Source: Corynebacterium sp. ACRPO (GTDB taxonomy: Bacteria > Actinomycetota > Actinomycetes > Mycobacteriales > Mycobacteriaceae). From it: a DNA stretch of 64,000 bases. Positions within the stretch are counted from its first letter, which is position 1. Each line of letters opens with the position of its first letter. The notes under the pieces were generated by a model. It worked only from the letters and a program-made list of their open reading frames with translations, was not told the DNA's origin and searched no databases. The stretch spans positions 1 to 64,000 of the forward strand of contig NZ_JAKRNE010000011.1 of NCBI RefSeq assembly GCF_022347205.1, written 5' to 3'. This document shows, one piece after another, positions 41,666-50,542 of the stretch. Both the position numbers and the translations under genes were made by a program.

Positions 41666-42566
41666 CGGTGACCTCCGGCAGGGCGGATTCGGTGGTGGGG
41701 TAGGACGGCTGTGCGCCGTTGCCGGTGGCGGCGAAGGCGCCGACGCGGGCGGCGAAAGTGGCGGCATCGACAAGCGAGGCACCGGTGAGCAGCTGGGCGC
41801 AGAAGGCACCCGCGAAGGCATCGCCGGCGCCGGTGGTATCCACGGCGGTCACGCGCGGGGTGGGGATATCCGTGCCGCTCTCCGGGGTGGCCACGTAGGC
41901 GCCGTGGGCGCCGAGGGTCAGCACGACGGACCGGAAGCCGGCCTCTACTAGGCGGTGGGCGAGCTCGCGCGGGGCGCCTTCAGACGGTAGACCGAGCTGG
42001 TCCAAGATGAGCCCGGCCTCGTGTTCATTGGCCAGCAAAGGATTGGCTTGCAGGAGCGAATCGCGGTCGACCTCGACCACGGGCGCGAGGTTAACCACCA
42101 CTCGGCCTTGGGCCGCCTCGACCGCGGCCTGGAAACCGGAGGCGGGGATTTCACCTTGGAGGAGGACCACGTCGGCGTCGGCGATGGTGGAGGCGCGGGA
42201 GGAGACAAAGGGGGCGTCGACAAGCGCGTTGGCACCGGGGGAGATGACGATGGTGTTCTCGCCATCGGCTGAGACAGTAATGACGGCGAGGCCGGTGTTG
42301 GTATCGGCCTGCTCCACGGCGCTCAGATCGATGCCGGAGGTGCGCATGTAGTGCATGGCGGGCTCGGCATAGGGATCTGAGCCGACCGCGCCCACGAAGG
42401 CCACGGTAGCGCCCAGCTGTGCGGCCGCGACAGCCTGGTTAGCGCCCTTGCCCCCGGCCAAGATGTCGCCGCCAGAGCCCAGGAGGGTCTCGCCGGGCTG
42501 TGGGTGGCGCTCGGCGTGCACGATGAGATCGGCATTGATGGAACCGACGACGGTTAGCTTGCTCAT
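41658..42566 (-). CDS. rbsK: Ribokinase
   Basis: A 302-residue PfkB-family kinase forming ribose 5-phosphate. The N-terminal signature is LGSGGDILAGGKGANQAVAA and the C-terminal catalytic signature is VTAVDTTGAGDAFAGAFCAQ. It starts 4 bp inside the end of rbsB (ATGA overlap). Context with rbsABC and rbsD makes ribose the clear substrate. Confidence 0.94.
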   Translation of the reverse strand: MSKLTVVGSINADLIVHAERHPQPGETLLGSGGDILAGGKGANQAVAAAQLGATVAFVGAVGSDPYAEPAMHYMRTSGIDLSAVEQADTNTGLAVITVSADGENTIVISPGANALVDAPFVSSRASTIADADVVLLQGEIPASGFQAAVEAAQGRVVVNLAPVVEVDRDSLLQANPLLANEHEAGLILDQLGLPSEGAPRELAHRLVEAGFRSVVLTLGAHGAYVATPESGTDIPTPRVTAVDTTGAGDAFAGAFCAQLLTGASLVDAATFAARVGAFAATGNGAQPSYPTTESALPEVTDA

Positions 42567-43477
42567 TGGAAATCCTCCACATTGTCGCGGGTGACGGTGA
42601 TGACCTCGACGGGAACGCTTTTCTCCGCCGCGCCACCGTGCAGGAGCGCTGCGGCTTGTTCGATGGCGCGGGCACCGAGCTCTGCGGGCTGCTGGGCGAT
42701 GGTAGCTTCCAGCTTGCCATCTTTGACCGCTTTGAGGCCATCGAAGGTGCCATCAAATGCCACCACCTTGACCTCAGATCCAGCGCGCGAGCCCAAAGCT
42801 TCGACCGCGCCGAGCGCCATTTCATCGTTCTCTGCAAAGATGGCCTTGATATCCGGGTTGGCCTGCAGCAAGTTGGTGGCGACGTTGAGTCCTTCCGTGC
42901 GGTCGAAATTCGCCGATTGCTTGCCGACGACCCGAATGTCCCCGTACTTCGCAATCTGCTCTTCAAAGCCCTTGCCGCGCTCGCGCGAGGCGGAGGTACC
43001 AGCGGTGCCCTGCAGGATGAGGATATCGCCCTTTTCCCCGATGGCTTCAGCGAGCTTATCCGCCGCTTGCGCGCCACCGGCGACGTTATCGGACGCCACC
43101 ATGGAATCCAGCTCTACGCCGTTGACATCGCGATCCACGCCGATGACGGGCACGCCGTCATTTTTGATGCCGCGAACCGCTGGGGCAACGGCATCGGAAT
43201 CGGTGGGGTTGACCACGACTACCTTGGCGCCCATGGAGGTGGCATTGCCCAGCTGATTGACCTGCTGGGCGGGGTCATCGGAGGCGTCTTGGATGTCTAG
43301 CGGAACGCCGAGTTCCTTGGCCTTATCCTGTGCGCCGTGGCGCAGTTCGACGAAGAAGGGGTTGGTCTGCGTGGAGAGCGCTAGCGTGATGCGGTTGCGG
43401 TCTTCCTCCGAGCGGTTGCAGGAGGCAAGGCCTAGCGCGAGGGCGGGTACGAGGAGGGTGGCGATGAGTTTTTTCAT
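42563..43477 (-). CDS. rbsB: Ribose ABC importer substrate-binding lipoprotein
   Basis: A 304-residue cluster-B binding protein of the ribose/galactose type. Lipobox LGLASCN near residue 20. The periplasmic-binding fold is seen in ITLALSTQTNPFFVELRHGA, GVPVIGVDRDVNGVELDSMV and FAENDEMALGAVEAL. It brings ribose to RbsC. It lies between rbsC (12 bp upstream) and rbsK. Confidence 0.93.
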   Translation of the reverse strand: MKKLIATLLVPALALGLASCNRSEEDRNRITLALSTQTNPFFVELRHGAQDKAKELGVPLDIQDASDDPAQQVNQLGNATSMGAKVVVVNPTDSDAVAPAVRGIKNDGVPVIGVDRDVNGVELDSMVASDNVAGGAQAADKLAEAIGEKGDILILQGTAGTSASRERGKGFEEQIAKYGDIRVVGKQSANFDRTEGLNVATNLLQANPDIKAIFAENDEMALGAVEALGSRAGSEVKVVAFDGTFDGLKAVKDGKLEATIAQQPAELGARAIEQAAALLHGGAAEKSVPVEVITVTRDNVEDFQ

Positions 43478-43489
43478 GGCGGGTGCTCC

Positions 43490-44431
43490 TTAGTTGGCCG
43501 TCTTATTGCGGATGACGTCGAAGCCGACGGCCAGCGCGATGACCAGGCCGATAACGATTTGCTGCCAGAAGGAGGAGACGTTGAGCAGGTTCAAGCCATT
43601 GCGGATGACCGCTAGCAAGATCGCGCCGACCAGCGTGCCGGTGGCCTTGCCTTGGCCACCGGAGAGCGAGGCGCCACCGATGACGACGGCCGCAATAGCA
43701 TCGAGCTCATAGCCGGTGCCGGCCTGTGGCTGTGCGGATTCGAGGCGGCCGGCCATGACCATGCCGGCCCAGGCGGCGAAGAAACCGGAGAGTGCGAAGA
43801 CAGCGATCTGAATACGCTTGACCGGCAGGCCCGAGAGGCGGGCGGCCTCCAGATTGCCGCCGATGGCGTACATGGAACGGCCGAGCACCGTGCGCTCCAG
43901 AATGAACCAACAGATGAGCCCGGCGATGACCATCATGATGATGGGCACGGGGAAGCCGGCGATATCGCCGCCAAAGGCATTGACGGACGGGGCAGTCTCA
44001 ATTGGCGAGCCCTGGGAGATCACCAGGGTGAGGCCGCGGGCGATGGACATCATGGCCAGCGTCGCGATGAAGGAAGGGATCTTGCCCCACGCGGTGGCCA
44101 TTCCGCAGATGGCGCCGGCCAGCGCGCCCACGAAAAGGCCCAGGAGCAGAGTGAGCCAGCCAGGCAGTCCCGCGGTGGAGAACATATAGGCGGAGACCAT
44201 GGCGCCGAGCGCGGCGACTGAGCCCACCGAGAGGTCGATGCCGGCGGTGACAATGACAAAGGTCATGCCGAAGGCCAAGATGGCCACCGTCGCGGCTTGG
44301 ATGCCGATATTGAGCAGGTTCGCCACGGTAAGGAAATACGGCGTAGCGATAAACAGCGCGATGCACAGGGCAATGAGGCCGACGAGCGCGCCATTATTCA
44401 TCGCCCAGTTAACTACTCGATTCTTGGTCAT
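43490..44431 (-). CDS. rbsC: Ribose ABC importer permease
   Basis: A 313-residue permease of the CUT2 class with eight to ten helices (LVGLIALCIALFIATPYF; ATVAILAFGMTFVIVTAGID). The conserved DLSVGSVAALGAM and the cytoplasmic loop ALSGFFAAWAGMVMAGRL are present. It overlaps the rbsA stop in ATGA and is read as one operon with it. Confidence 0.93.
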   Translation of the reverse strand: MTKNRVVNWAMNNGALVGLIALCIALFIATPYFLTVANLLNIGIQAATVAILAFGMTFVIVTAGIDLSVGSVAALGAMVSAYMFSTAGLPGWLTLLLGLFVGALAGAICGMATAWGKIPSFIATLAMMSIARGLTLVISQGSPIETAPSVNAFGGDIAGFPVPIIMMVIAGLICWFILERTVLGRSMYAIGGNLEAARLSGLPVKRIQIAVFALSGFFAAWAGMVMAGRLESAQPQAGTGYELDAIAAVVIGGASLSGGQGKATGTLVGAILLAVIRNGLNLLNVSSFWQQIVIGLVIALAVGFDVIRNKTAN

Positions 44432-45972
44432 GCTTCATCCTTGGGGTTAGTGCCGGCAGGCGCGGCAGCAGAGGCAGAGGTAGAAGAGGTCACATTGGAT
44501 ACGGCAAAGGCCATGACCTCGTCCTGGGTGGAGTCCTTAGGTAGCTGGCCGGCGAGTTGGCCGCCGGACATGACGAGGATGCGGTCGGACATACCGAGCA
44601 CCTCAGGTAGATCGGAGGAGGCCATGAGCACGGCGCCGCCGGCAGCGGTGACTTCATTGATGATGTTGTAAATCTCCACCTTGGCGCCGACGTCGACGCC
44701 GCGGGTGGGCTCATCGAGGAGGAGGACCTTGGAACCGGCCAGTACCCAGCGGCCAAAGACAGCCTTTTGTTGGTTGCCGCCGGATAGGTTCCGGATGGGC
44801 TGGGAGAGATCAGCCATGCGGATGCGCAGCTTCTCCGCTACGTCACCGGCGCGGCGGCGTTGGCCGCTGCGGTCTGCAAGCCCCGCCTTAGCGGTGGGGT
44901 AGAGGGTGGCGAATCCGAGGTTATCGCCCACGGAGGCATCTAGAACTAGCGCTTGGGATTTGCGGTCTTCGGGGATATGGCCCACGCCGGCGCGGATGGC
45001 AGCACGAATATCGCCGCTGCGCAGCTGCGTGCCGCCGACACGGATGGTGCCGGAATCGTAGGGGTCGGCGCCTGCGATGGCGCGAATGATTTCGGTGCGG
45101 CCGGCGCCCACGAGCCCGGCCAGGCCGACGACTTCGCCGGCATGGACGGTGAAGGTGACGTCGTGAAAGGCGCCGTCGGCAGTCAGCTCGGAGACCTCCA
45201 GCAGGGCCTCACCGCGCTCAGGAGGAACCTCGCGCGGGTACTGGTTTTCAATCTCGCGGCCGACCATGAGGCGCACCAGCTCGTCTTCGTCCGTATCGGC
45301 TGGGACCTCGGCGATGAAAGAGCCATCGCGCAGCACGCTGATGGTCTCCGCGATGCGCGCCAGCTCCTCCAGGTGGTGGCTGATAAAGACCATGGCCACG
45401 CCCTTGGCCTTGAGTTCCTCGAGCACGGCAAAGAGCGCATCAACCTCCTTGCCGGTGAGCGCGGCCGTGGGCTCATCCAAGATGAGAATGCGCGCGTTCA
45501 TAGACAGCGCCTTGGCGATTTCCACGAGCTGCTGTTTGGCCACGCCCAGCTCACCCACCGGCATGTCTAGGTCCACGTCCAAGCCGATAAGGTGCAGTGC
45601 CGCTTGGGCTTGTGCCTTGAGATGCTTGCGATTGACCAACCCGAAGCGGCGTGGGGTGCGCCCGAGCATGATGTTCTCGGCCACCGACATGGTGGGCACA
45701 AGGTTGAGCTCCTGGTGAATGGTGGCGATGCCCAGTGCCTCAGAGGCCTTGGTATCTGGGATCTTCACCTCTGTGCCATCTACCAGGATGCGGCCGAAAT
45801 CTGGTTCGTGAACGCCGGCAATCATCTTGATGAGGGTGGACTTGCCGGCGCCGTTTTCACCCAGCAAGGCCTGGACCTGGCCGCGGCGGACGGTGAGGTC
45901 TACACCCTTAATGACCTCCACCGGGCCGAAGGATTTGGTGACATTGTCCAGGCGCAAAACGCAATCACTCAT
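44428..45972 (-). CDS. rbsA: Ribose ABC importer ATPase (two fused domains)
   Basis: A 514-residue protein with two ABC domains, the CUT2 arrangement. Domain 1: ALLGENGAGKSTLIKMIAGV, signature-like GVAKQQLVEIAKAL, Walker B ARILILDEPTAALTG. Domain 2: degenerate Walker A GLVGAGRTEIIRAIAG, signature LSGGNQQKAVFGRWV, Walker B LLLDEPTRGVDVG. The Lys-to-Arg change in the second Walker A is normal for this family. It follows rbsR with an ATGA overlap. Confidence 0.94.
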   Translation of the reverse strand: MSDCVLRLDNVTKSFGPVEVIKGVDLTVRRGQVQALLGENGAGKSTLIKMIAGVHEPDFGRILVDGTEVKIPDTKASEALGIATIHQELNLVPTMSVAENIMLGRTPRRFGLVNRKHLKAQAQAALHLIGLDVDLDMPVGELGVAKQQLVEIAKALSMNARILILDEPTAALTGKEVDALFAVLEELKAKGVAMVFISHHLEELARIAETISVLRDGSFIAEVPADTDEDELVRLMVGREIENQYPREVPPERGEALLEVSELTADGAFHDVTFTVHAGEVVGLAGLVGAGRTEIIRAIAGADPYDSGTIRVGGTQLRSGDIRAAIRAGVGHIPEDRKSQALVLDASVGDNLGFATLYPTAKAGLADRSGQRRRAGDVAEKLRIRMADLSQPIRNLSGGNQQKAVFGRWVLAGSKVLLLDEPTRGVDVGAKVEIYNIINEVTAAGGAVLMASSDLPEVLGMSDRILVMSGGQLAGQLPKDSTQDEVMAFAVSNVTSSTSASAAAPAGTNPKDEA

Positions 45973-46958
45973 GGCGTGGCTCCATCGAGTTGGTGGGCGG
46001 TGGACATGCGTGGGATGTAGCGGGTTTCTAGCACCTCGCCTTCCGGTTGGTGCTTATCATTGATGGCCGCGATGAGCTTGGCCGTGGCGGTCTCGCCCAT
46101 TCTGGCCACGTCCTGGTCAACCACCGAGATAGGGGAGGGCTGGAAGCGCAGGTAGATGAAATCATCGAAGCCGACGAGCGCGATTTCTTCTCCGATGCGC
46201 TTGCCCGCATTATGGCAGGCCTCCAGCGCGCCGGCCGTCATCATGGAATCGCCGGCAATGAGCGCGGTGACGCCTTCTTGCAGGAGTGCGAGGGCTCCTT
46301 TATAGCCCTCACGGTGGCGGTAGCTGCCGTGGTGGATATGGGTAGGCATGCCGCGGGTGGCGGTCTTGAAAGCTTGCAGGCGCTGGCGGCCGGTGGAGGT
46401 TTCCTGCGGCCCGGAAAGATAGCCGATGTGCGTGTGCCCCTTCTCTTTGAGCTGTTCCACGGCTTGTTTCATACCCGTGTGGGGGTCTGATAGGACTGCT
46501 GGAATCTGGCCCAGGGCGCGGTCAATGAGCACGAGCGGGCGGTAAGCGCGCGCCTGCTCGAGCGCTTCTTCGGCGCCTTCGAGAGGTACCGCGATAATGC
46601 CGTCTACCTGGCGTTCCATCAGGGCATCGAGGGCTTTGACTAAGCGCTGCGGATCCTCGCCACAACTGGTAATCATCGTAGCGAGTCCCTGCTTATCGGC
46701 GGCTTCTTCAATGGCTGCGGCCATTGCGGCGAAGTAGGCATTGTCTAGGCTGGGGATGACCAAGCCGATGGCGTTAGATCGGGAGCTGCGCAAAGCTCGG
46801 GCTTGGGCATTGGGCCTATAGTTGAGCTTGATGGCCGTGTCCTTGACGCGTTGGCGCGTGGACTCCGAGATGGCTGGGTTGCCCGAGAGCGAACGGGACG
46901 CGGTGGAAATGGATACTCCAGCAGCAGCGGCCACGTCCTTGAGGGTGGTTCCGGCCAT
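45969..46958 (-). CDS. rbsR: LacI-family repressor of the ribose operon
   Basis: A 329-residue LacI-type regulator and first gene of rbsRACBKD. The helix-turn-helix is TTLKDVAAAAGVSISTASRS near residues 3-22, followed by a hinge and a periplasmic-binding-like effector domain (AIGLVIPSLDNAYFAAMAAA; TALIAGDSMMTAGALEACHN). AAGGAGG precedes ATG 46958. A perfect 16-bp palindrome lies about 50 bp upstream and is the natural operator, so it likely autoregulates the whole operon. Confidence 0.92.
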   Translation of the reverse strand: MAGTTLKDVAAAAGVSISTASRSLSGNPAISESTRQRVKDTAIKLNYRPNAQARALRSSRSNAIGLVIPSLDNAYFAAMAAAIEEAADKQGLATMITSCGEDPQRLVKALDALMERQVDGIIAVPLEGAEEALEQARAYRPLVLIDRALGQIPAVLSDPHTGMKQAVEQLKEKGHTHIGYLSGPQETSTGRQRLQAFKTATRGMPTHIHHGSYRHREGYKGALALLQEGVTALIAGDSMMTAGALEACHNAGKRIGEEIALVGFDDFIYLRFQPSPISVVDQDVARMGETATAKLIAAINDKHQPEGEVLETRYIPRMSTAHQLDGATP

Positions 46959-47006
46959 GCTGTCCTCCTTGGTTTAGGCTAGTGAGCCGGCTTCCGGCCC
47001 TCCTGA

Positions 47007-47022
47007 GTGCAATCGATTGCAC
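47007..47022. promoter_or_regulatory. LacI-type operator upstream of rbsR
   Basis: GTGCAATCGATTGCAC is a perfect palindrome with the central CG typical of LacI/GalR-family sites, located 49-64 bp upstream of rbsR. A GGCCGG/GCCGGC hairpin lies between it and the gene. Confidence 0.85.
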
Positions 47023-47088
47023 ATTTGAGATAAAGGTACGGCTATTTCCATCTTCCTGTCAAGAGCTGGCAAGTCTATGCTGGTATCC

Positions 47089-47532
47089 ATGTCTGACCCG
47101 CTCCTTGTTTTGGGCTCCCGCGTAACCCACGGCTACCCCGGCGCCATGCTGCGCTCGCGCCTAGACAAGGCATTGGCGCTCTATAGCGGGCAGCAGATTA
47201 TTGTCTCGGGCCGTGGTGAGGCGGGGCCCATGGCTACATACCTCAGTGAGCGCGGTGTGCCGGCCGAGCGGGTAGTGGTGGAGCCGGAAGCAACGAGCAC
47301 TAATGAAAATCTAGAGAATGCCCACCGCTTGGCCCCGGATGCTGTATTGCACGTGGTGACCAGTGATTTTCATATCCTGCGCACCGCGTTGTGGGCCTGG
47401 CACCTCGGCATTGCCGTGCGCCTGCATCCCGCGCGCACCCCGTGGCGGTTGATGCCGCGCAATTACCTGCGCGAAGTCCTAGCCACACCACACTCCGCAG
47501 CGCGAATAGTGTGGCGGCGGATGCGGGGATAG
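47089..47532 (+). CDS. YdcF/SanA-like DUF218 protein
   Basis: A 147-residue protein of the DUF218 family: LLVLGSRVTHGYPGAMLRSR at the start, then QIIVSGRGEAGPMATYLSER and VTSDFHILRTALWAWHLGI. Relatives act in cell-envelope or vancomycin-tolerance functions (SanA, ElyC), but the biochemical role is not established. No membrane segment is present, unlike many relatives. The start is placed at ATG 47089 rather than twelve bases upstream because MSDPLLVLG is the usual opening. Confidence 0.78.
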   Translation: MSDPLLVLGSRVTHGYPGAMLRSRLDKALALYSGQQIIVSGRGEAGPMATYLSERGVPAERVVVEPEATSTNENLENAHRLAPDAVLHVVTSDFHILRTALWAWHLGIAVRLHPARTPWRLMPRNYLREVLATPHSAARIVWRRMRG

Positions 47533-47652
47533 CGCTCCTGCCCCGGTGTGGCGGCTCGCGGCCCATAGGTGTCTCCAGCCCCGAAAGAGGTTAACAAGCG
47601 GTTAACTCTACCGCGGTGAGCAGCAGAAATAGAAGGTATTCGCGGGTAGTTA

Positions 47653-47691
47653 TGCAAACGATTGACCTGTGCTTTGCCGTACTCCTAGGCT
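47653..47691 (+). promoter_or_regulatory. Promoter and LacI-like operator of the galactose operon
   Basis: TTGACC (47662-47667) and TAGGCT (47686-47691), 18 bp apart, are a plausible promoter. TGCAAACGATTGAC (47653-47666) overlaps the -35 and differs from the core of the rbsR palindrome at two positions. A LacI-type repressor bound there would block transcription. Confidence 0.5.
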
Positions 47692-47728
47692 AATTCCAAC
47701 GAAAGTTATAGCCAGAAAGGTCTTTGTT

Positions 47729-48628
47729 ATGACCAGTGGAGCAGCGCTTGGTCCTGACGCTGACTACCCCAGCGTCGCACTTGCCCATGGCGATTATGCG
47801 GCCGAGATTGGTCTATTCGGCGGTGCACTCAAAGCGCTGACCTATCGCGGCGCGCCCTTGGTAGAAAGCTACGAAGGCAAGCCGCCGCTGATGGCCGGAG
47901 TGGTGCTGGCGCCGTGGCCGAATCGCACCGAGGATGGCTGGTTTGAATGGCAGGGGACCGGACACCAGTTGGAGATCGACGAACCGGAGCGCAATAACGC
48001 CATCCATGGATTCGCGGTGGATTGGTGGCACGTCAAGGAACGCTCGGACAACCGGGTGGCTCTTGCCTTTGATATTGAGCCGCGCCAGGGCTGGCCGTGG
48101 GCGATTCAACTAGAGGCCACCTATACCCTCGATGAGCAGGGATTGCACCACCAGCTCACCGCCCGCACCGCGGAACCCGGCGAGGTTCCCTTCGCCTATG
48201 GGCTGCACCTTTACCTCTCCCCACAGGGAGCTGGGGCGGAGGAAGCGGTGCTCAGTGTGGACGTCGGCAAGCGCTATCTGCTCGACGCCCGCAACCTGCC
48301 TACGGGAAAGACGGAGCAGGTGCGCATTGTTAATCAACCTATCGCCGAGGTGGACTGGGACGATTGCTTCCACGGCGAAGGCCCACTGATGGCCGTGTAT
48401 TCGGCCGGTGGAAAGGGCGTGCGCTTGGAGATGGGCGAAGGCCTGAACTGGGTGCAGATGTTTACCCCGGCCGATTTCCCGCGGGCAGGCGGCCCCGGCA
48501 AGGCATTGGCCGTGGAGCCGATGAGCGCGCCGCCGAATGCGCTGCGCAGCGGGGAAGACCTCGTGCGCCTGAGCGCTCAGAACCCGCAGAGATTCACGCT
48601 GCGCCTTGCAGCAGAGAACAATAACTAG
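47729..48628 (+). CDS. galM: Aldose 1-epimerase (mutarotase)
   Basis: A 299-residue aldose epimerase, beta-rich. Landmarks are PWPNRTEDGWFEWQG and NNAIHGFAVDWWHV (conserved histidine), plus FAYGLHLYLSP later. It converts beta- to alpha-galactose, the form used by GalK. ATG 47729 is preferred because AGAAAGG lies upstream; an earlier in-frame start at 47669 would overlap the promoter. First gene of galM-symporter-small membrane protein-galT-galK. Confidence 0.85.
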   Translation: MTSGAALGPDADYPSVALAHGDYAAEIGLFGGALKALTYRGAPLVESYEGKPPLMAGVVLAPWPNRTEDGWFEWQGTGHQLEIDEPERNNAIHGFAVDWWHVKERSDNRVALAFDIEPRQGWPWAIQLEATYTLDEQGLHHQLTARTAEPGEVPFAYGLHLYLSPQGAGAEEAVLSVDVGKRYLLDARNLPTGKTEQVRIVNQPIAEVDWDDCFHGEGPLMAVYSAGGKGVRLEMGEGLNWVQMFTPADFPRAGGPGKALAVEPMSAPPNALRSGEDLVRLSAQNPQRFTLRLAAENNN

Positions 48629-48639
48629 AAAGGTCAGCC

Positions 48640-50289
48640 ATGGAGACTGCTGAATCCGTATTGAGGCTCGATGCCTCCTGGGTGGACTACTTCTTGGTAG
48701 CCATCTACTTCCTCTTCGTGCTAGGCATCGGCTGGGCCGCTAAGGCCCGAGTGTCTAGCTCCATCGACTTCTTCCTCTCCGGCCGGGGATTGCCCGCCTG
48801 GGTGACCGGCCTAGCCTTCGTCTCGGCCAACCTGGGTGCGGTGGAGATCATCGGTATGTCCGCCAATGGCGTGGAGTATGGCTTCCAAACCATGCACTAC
48901 TTCTGGATCGGCGCCATCCCGGCAATGGTCTTTTTGGGCATTGTGATGATGCCGTTCTACTACGGCTCCAAGGTGCGCTCGGTGCCGGAGTTTATGCGCA
49001 AGCGCTTTGGCAATGCCGCACACCTGGTGAACGCGATTTCCTTCGCCGTGGCCCAGCTGCTGATTGCCGGCGTGAACCTGTACTTGCTGGCCACCATTGT
49101 GGAGGCCTTGCTGGGCTGGCAGATGTGGGTATCGCTCCTCGTGGCCGGCCTCATCGTGCTGTCCTATATCACCCTGGGTGGCCTTTCGGCCGCCATTTAT
49201 AACGAGGTCCTCCAGTTCTTCGTCATTATCGCCGCACTTGCCCCGCTGACCATCATTGGTTTGAACCGCGTTGGTGGTTGGAATGGGCTGAAGGACGCGG
49301 TGGCTCAGGACTCGCACTTCCACACGTGGCCGGGCACGGATATCTCCGGTTTTGAGAACCCAGTGTGGTCCGTCATCGGCATCGTGCTGGGCCTCGGCTT
49401 TGTGCTTTCCTTCGGTTACTGGACCACCAACTTCGTAGAGGTACAGCGCGCCATGGCTTCCGATTCCATTTCGGCCGCCCGCAAGACCCCGATCATCGGC
49501 GCCTTCCCCAAGATGTTCGTGCCCTTCCTCGTGGTCATTCCGGGCATGGTTGCCTCTGTATCCGTGGCTGATTTGATGGAGGAGCGCGCGGAGCCCAACG
49601 ACGCCATCTTGCTGCTCATGCGCGACCTTCTGCCCAATGGCCTGCTGGGCGTGGCGATCGCCGGCCTGCTCGCTTCCTTCATGGCCGGCATGGCCGCGAA
49701 TATCTCGGCCTTTAATACCGTCATCTCCTATGACATCTGGCAGACCTACGTGGTCAAGGACCGCGAGGATGACTACTACCTGAAGTTCGGCCGCATCGCC
49801 ACGATTATCGCCACCGCTATTGCCATCTTTACCGCGCTGCTTGCGCAAAACTTTGGCAATATCATGGACTACCTGCAAACCCTGTTCGGTTTCTTCAATG
49901 CGCCGCTGTTTGCCACCTTCATTCTGGGCATGTTCTGGAAGCGCATGACCCCGCACGCCGGTTGGTCCGGTCTTGTGGCCGGTACCGCTTCCGCCATCGC
50001 TTTCTGGTACGTCGCGTCCTTCACAGACCTCATCAACCTGCCGGGCCAAGGCACGGCCTTTGTGGCGGCCGGCGTGGCCTTCGTGGTGGATATCCTGGTG
50101 TCCATCGTGGTCACCCTATTCACCCAGCCTAAGCCGGATAGCGAGCTAGTTGGCTTCGTCTCCTCCGTAACCCCCAAGGACCACTTTGAGGACTACACCG
50201 AAAAGTCCTTGCCGTGGTACCAGCAGACCGTCCCGCTGGGCATCATTTGCCTGGTGATGGCCGTAGCCCTCAACGTCATCTTCGCCTAA
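48640..50289 (+). CDS. Sodium/solute symporter (SSS family), probable galactose transporter
   Basis: A 549-residue transporter with about 14 helices. Typical SSS features are the N-terminal DYFLVAIYFLFVLGIGWAAK, then DFFLSGRGLPAWVTGLAFVS with the sodium-site region, and LVAGLIVLSYITLGGLSAAI. Relatives such as SGLT/vSGLT carry galactose or glucose with Na+. Position between galM and galT points to galactose. AGAAAGG precedes the ATG, 11 bp after galM. Confidence 0.88.
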   Translation: METAESVLRLDASWVDYFLVAIYFLFVLGIGWAAKARVSSSIDFFLSGRGLPAWVTGLAFVSANLGAVEIIGMSANGVEYGFQTMHYFWIGAIPAMVFLGIVMMPFYYGSKVRSVPEFMRKRFGNAAHLVNAISFAVAQLLIAGVNLYLLATIVEALLGWQMWVSLLVAGLIVLSYITLGGLSAAIYNEVLQFFVIIAALAPLTIIGLNRVGGWNGLKDAVAQDSHFHTWPGTDISGFENPVWSVIGIVLGLGFVLSFGYWTTNFVEVQRAMASDSISAARKTPIIGAFPKMFVPFLVVIPGMVASVSVADLMEERAEPNDAILLLMRDLLPNGLLGVAIAGLLASFMAGMAANISAFNTVISYDIWQTYVVKDREDDYYLKFGRIATIIATAIAIFTALLAQNFGNIMDYLQTLFGFFNAPLFATFILGMFWKRMTPHAGWSGLVAGTASAIAFWYVASFTDLINLPGQGTAFVAAGVAFVVDILVSIVVTLFTQPKPDSELVGFVSSVTPKDHFEDYTEKSLPWYQQTVPLGIICLVMAVALNVIFA

Positions 50290-50299
50290 GGAGCCCAAC

Positions 50300-50542
50300 A
50301 TGTCTGAGAAAAAGCGCGCGGGTGCATTCGACCTGCGCAACGTCATCGCCGCACTCCTCGGCCTCTACGGCCTGATTTTGCTCGGCTGCTATTTCTTCCT
50401 TGACCCAGGCATCAACCCGGATACCGGGCAGGCTAAGAACGCCAGCGATAACCTATGGGCAAGCCTTGCTTTGCTGGCCGTGGCCGCCGCCTTTGTGCTG
50501 TGGGCGCGCCTGAAGCCCATCACCATCCCAGGAGAAAACTAA
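50300..50542 (+). CDS. Small two-helix membrane protein of the galactose operon
   Basis: An 80-residue protein with two hydrophobic helices (NVIAALLGLYGLILLGCYFF and LWASLALLAVAAAFVLWARL) joined by a short Asn/Asp-rich loop (DPGINPDTGQAKNASDN). It starts 10 bp after the symporter gene with AAGGAG, and its stop overlaps the galT ATG (TAATG). It is probably a small partner of the symporter, but this is inference; no named domain was recognised. Confidence 0.8.
   Translation: MSEKKRAGAFDLRNVIAALLGLYGLILLGCYFFLDPGINPDTGQAKNASDNLWASLALLAVAAAFVLWARLKPITIPGEN

Noticed and set aside
48811..50049. A 412-codon minus-strand frame across the symporter gene
   Set aside because: Rich in His, Gly and Asp as expected from an antisense of membrane-protein codons; no start signal.
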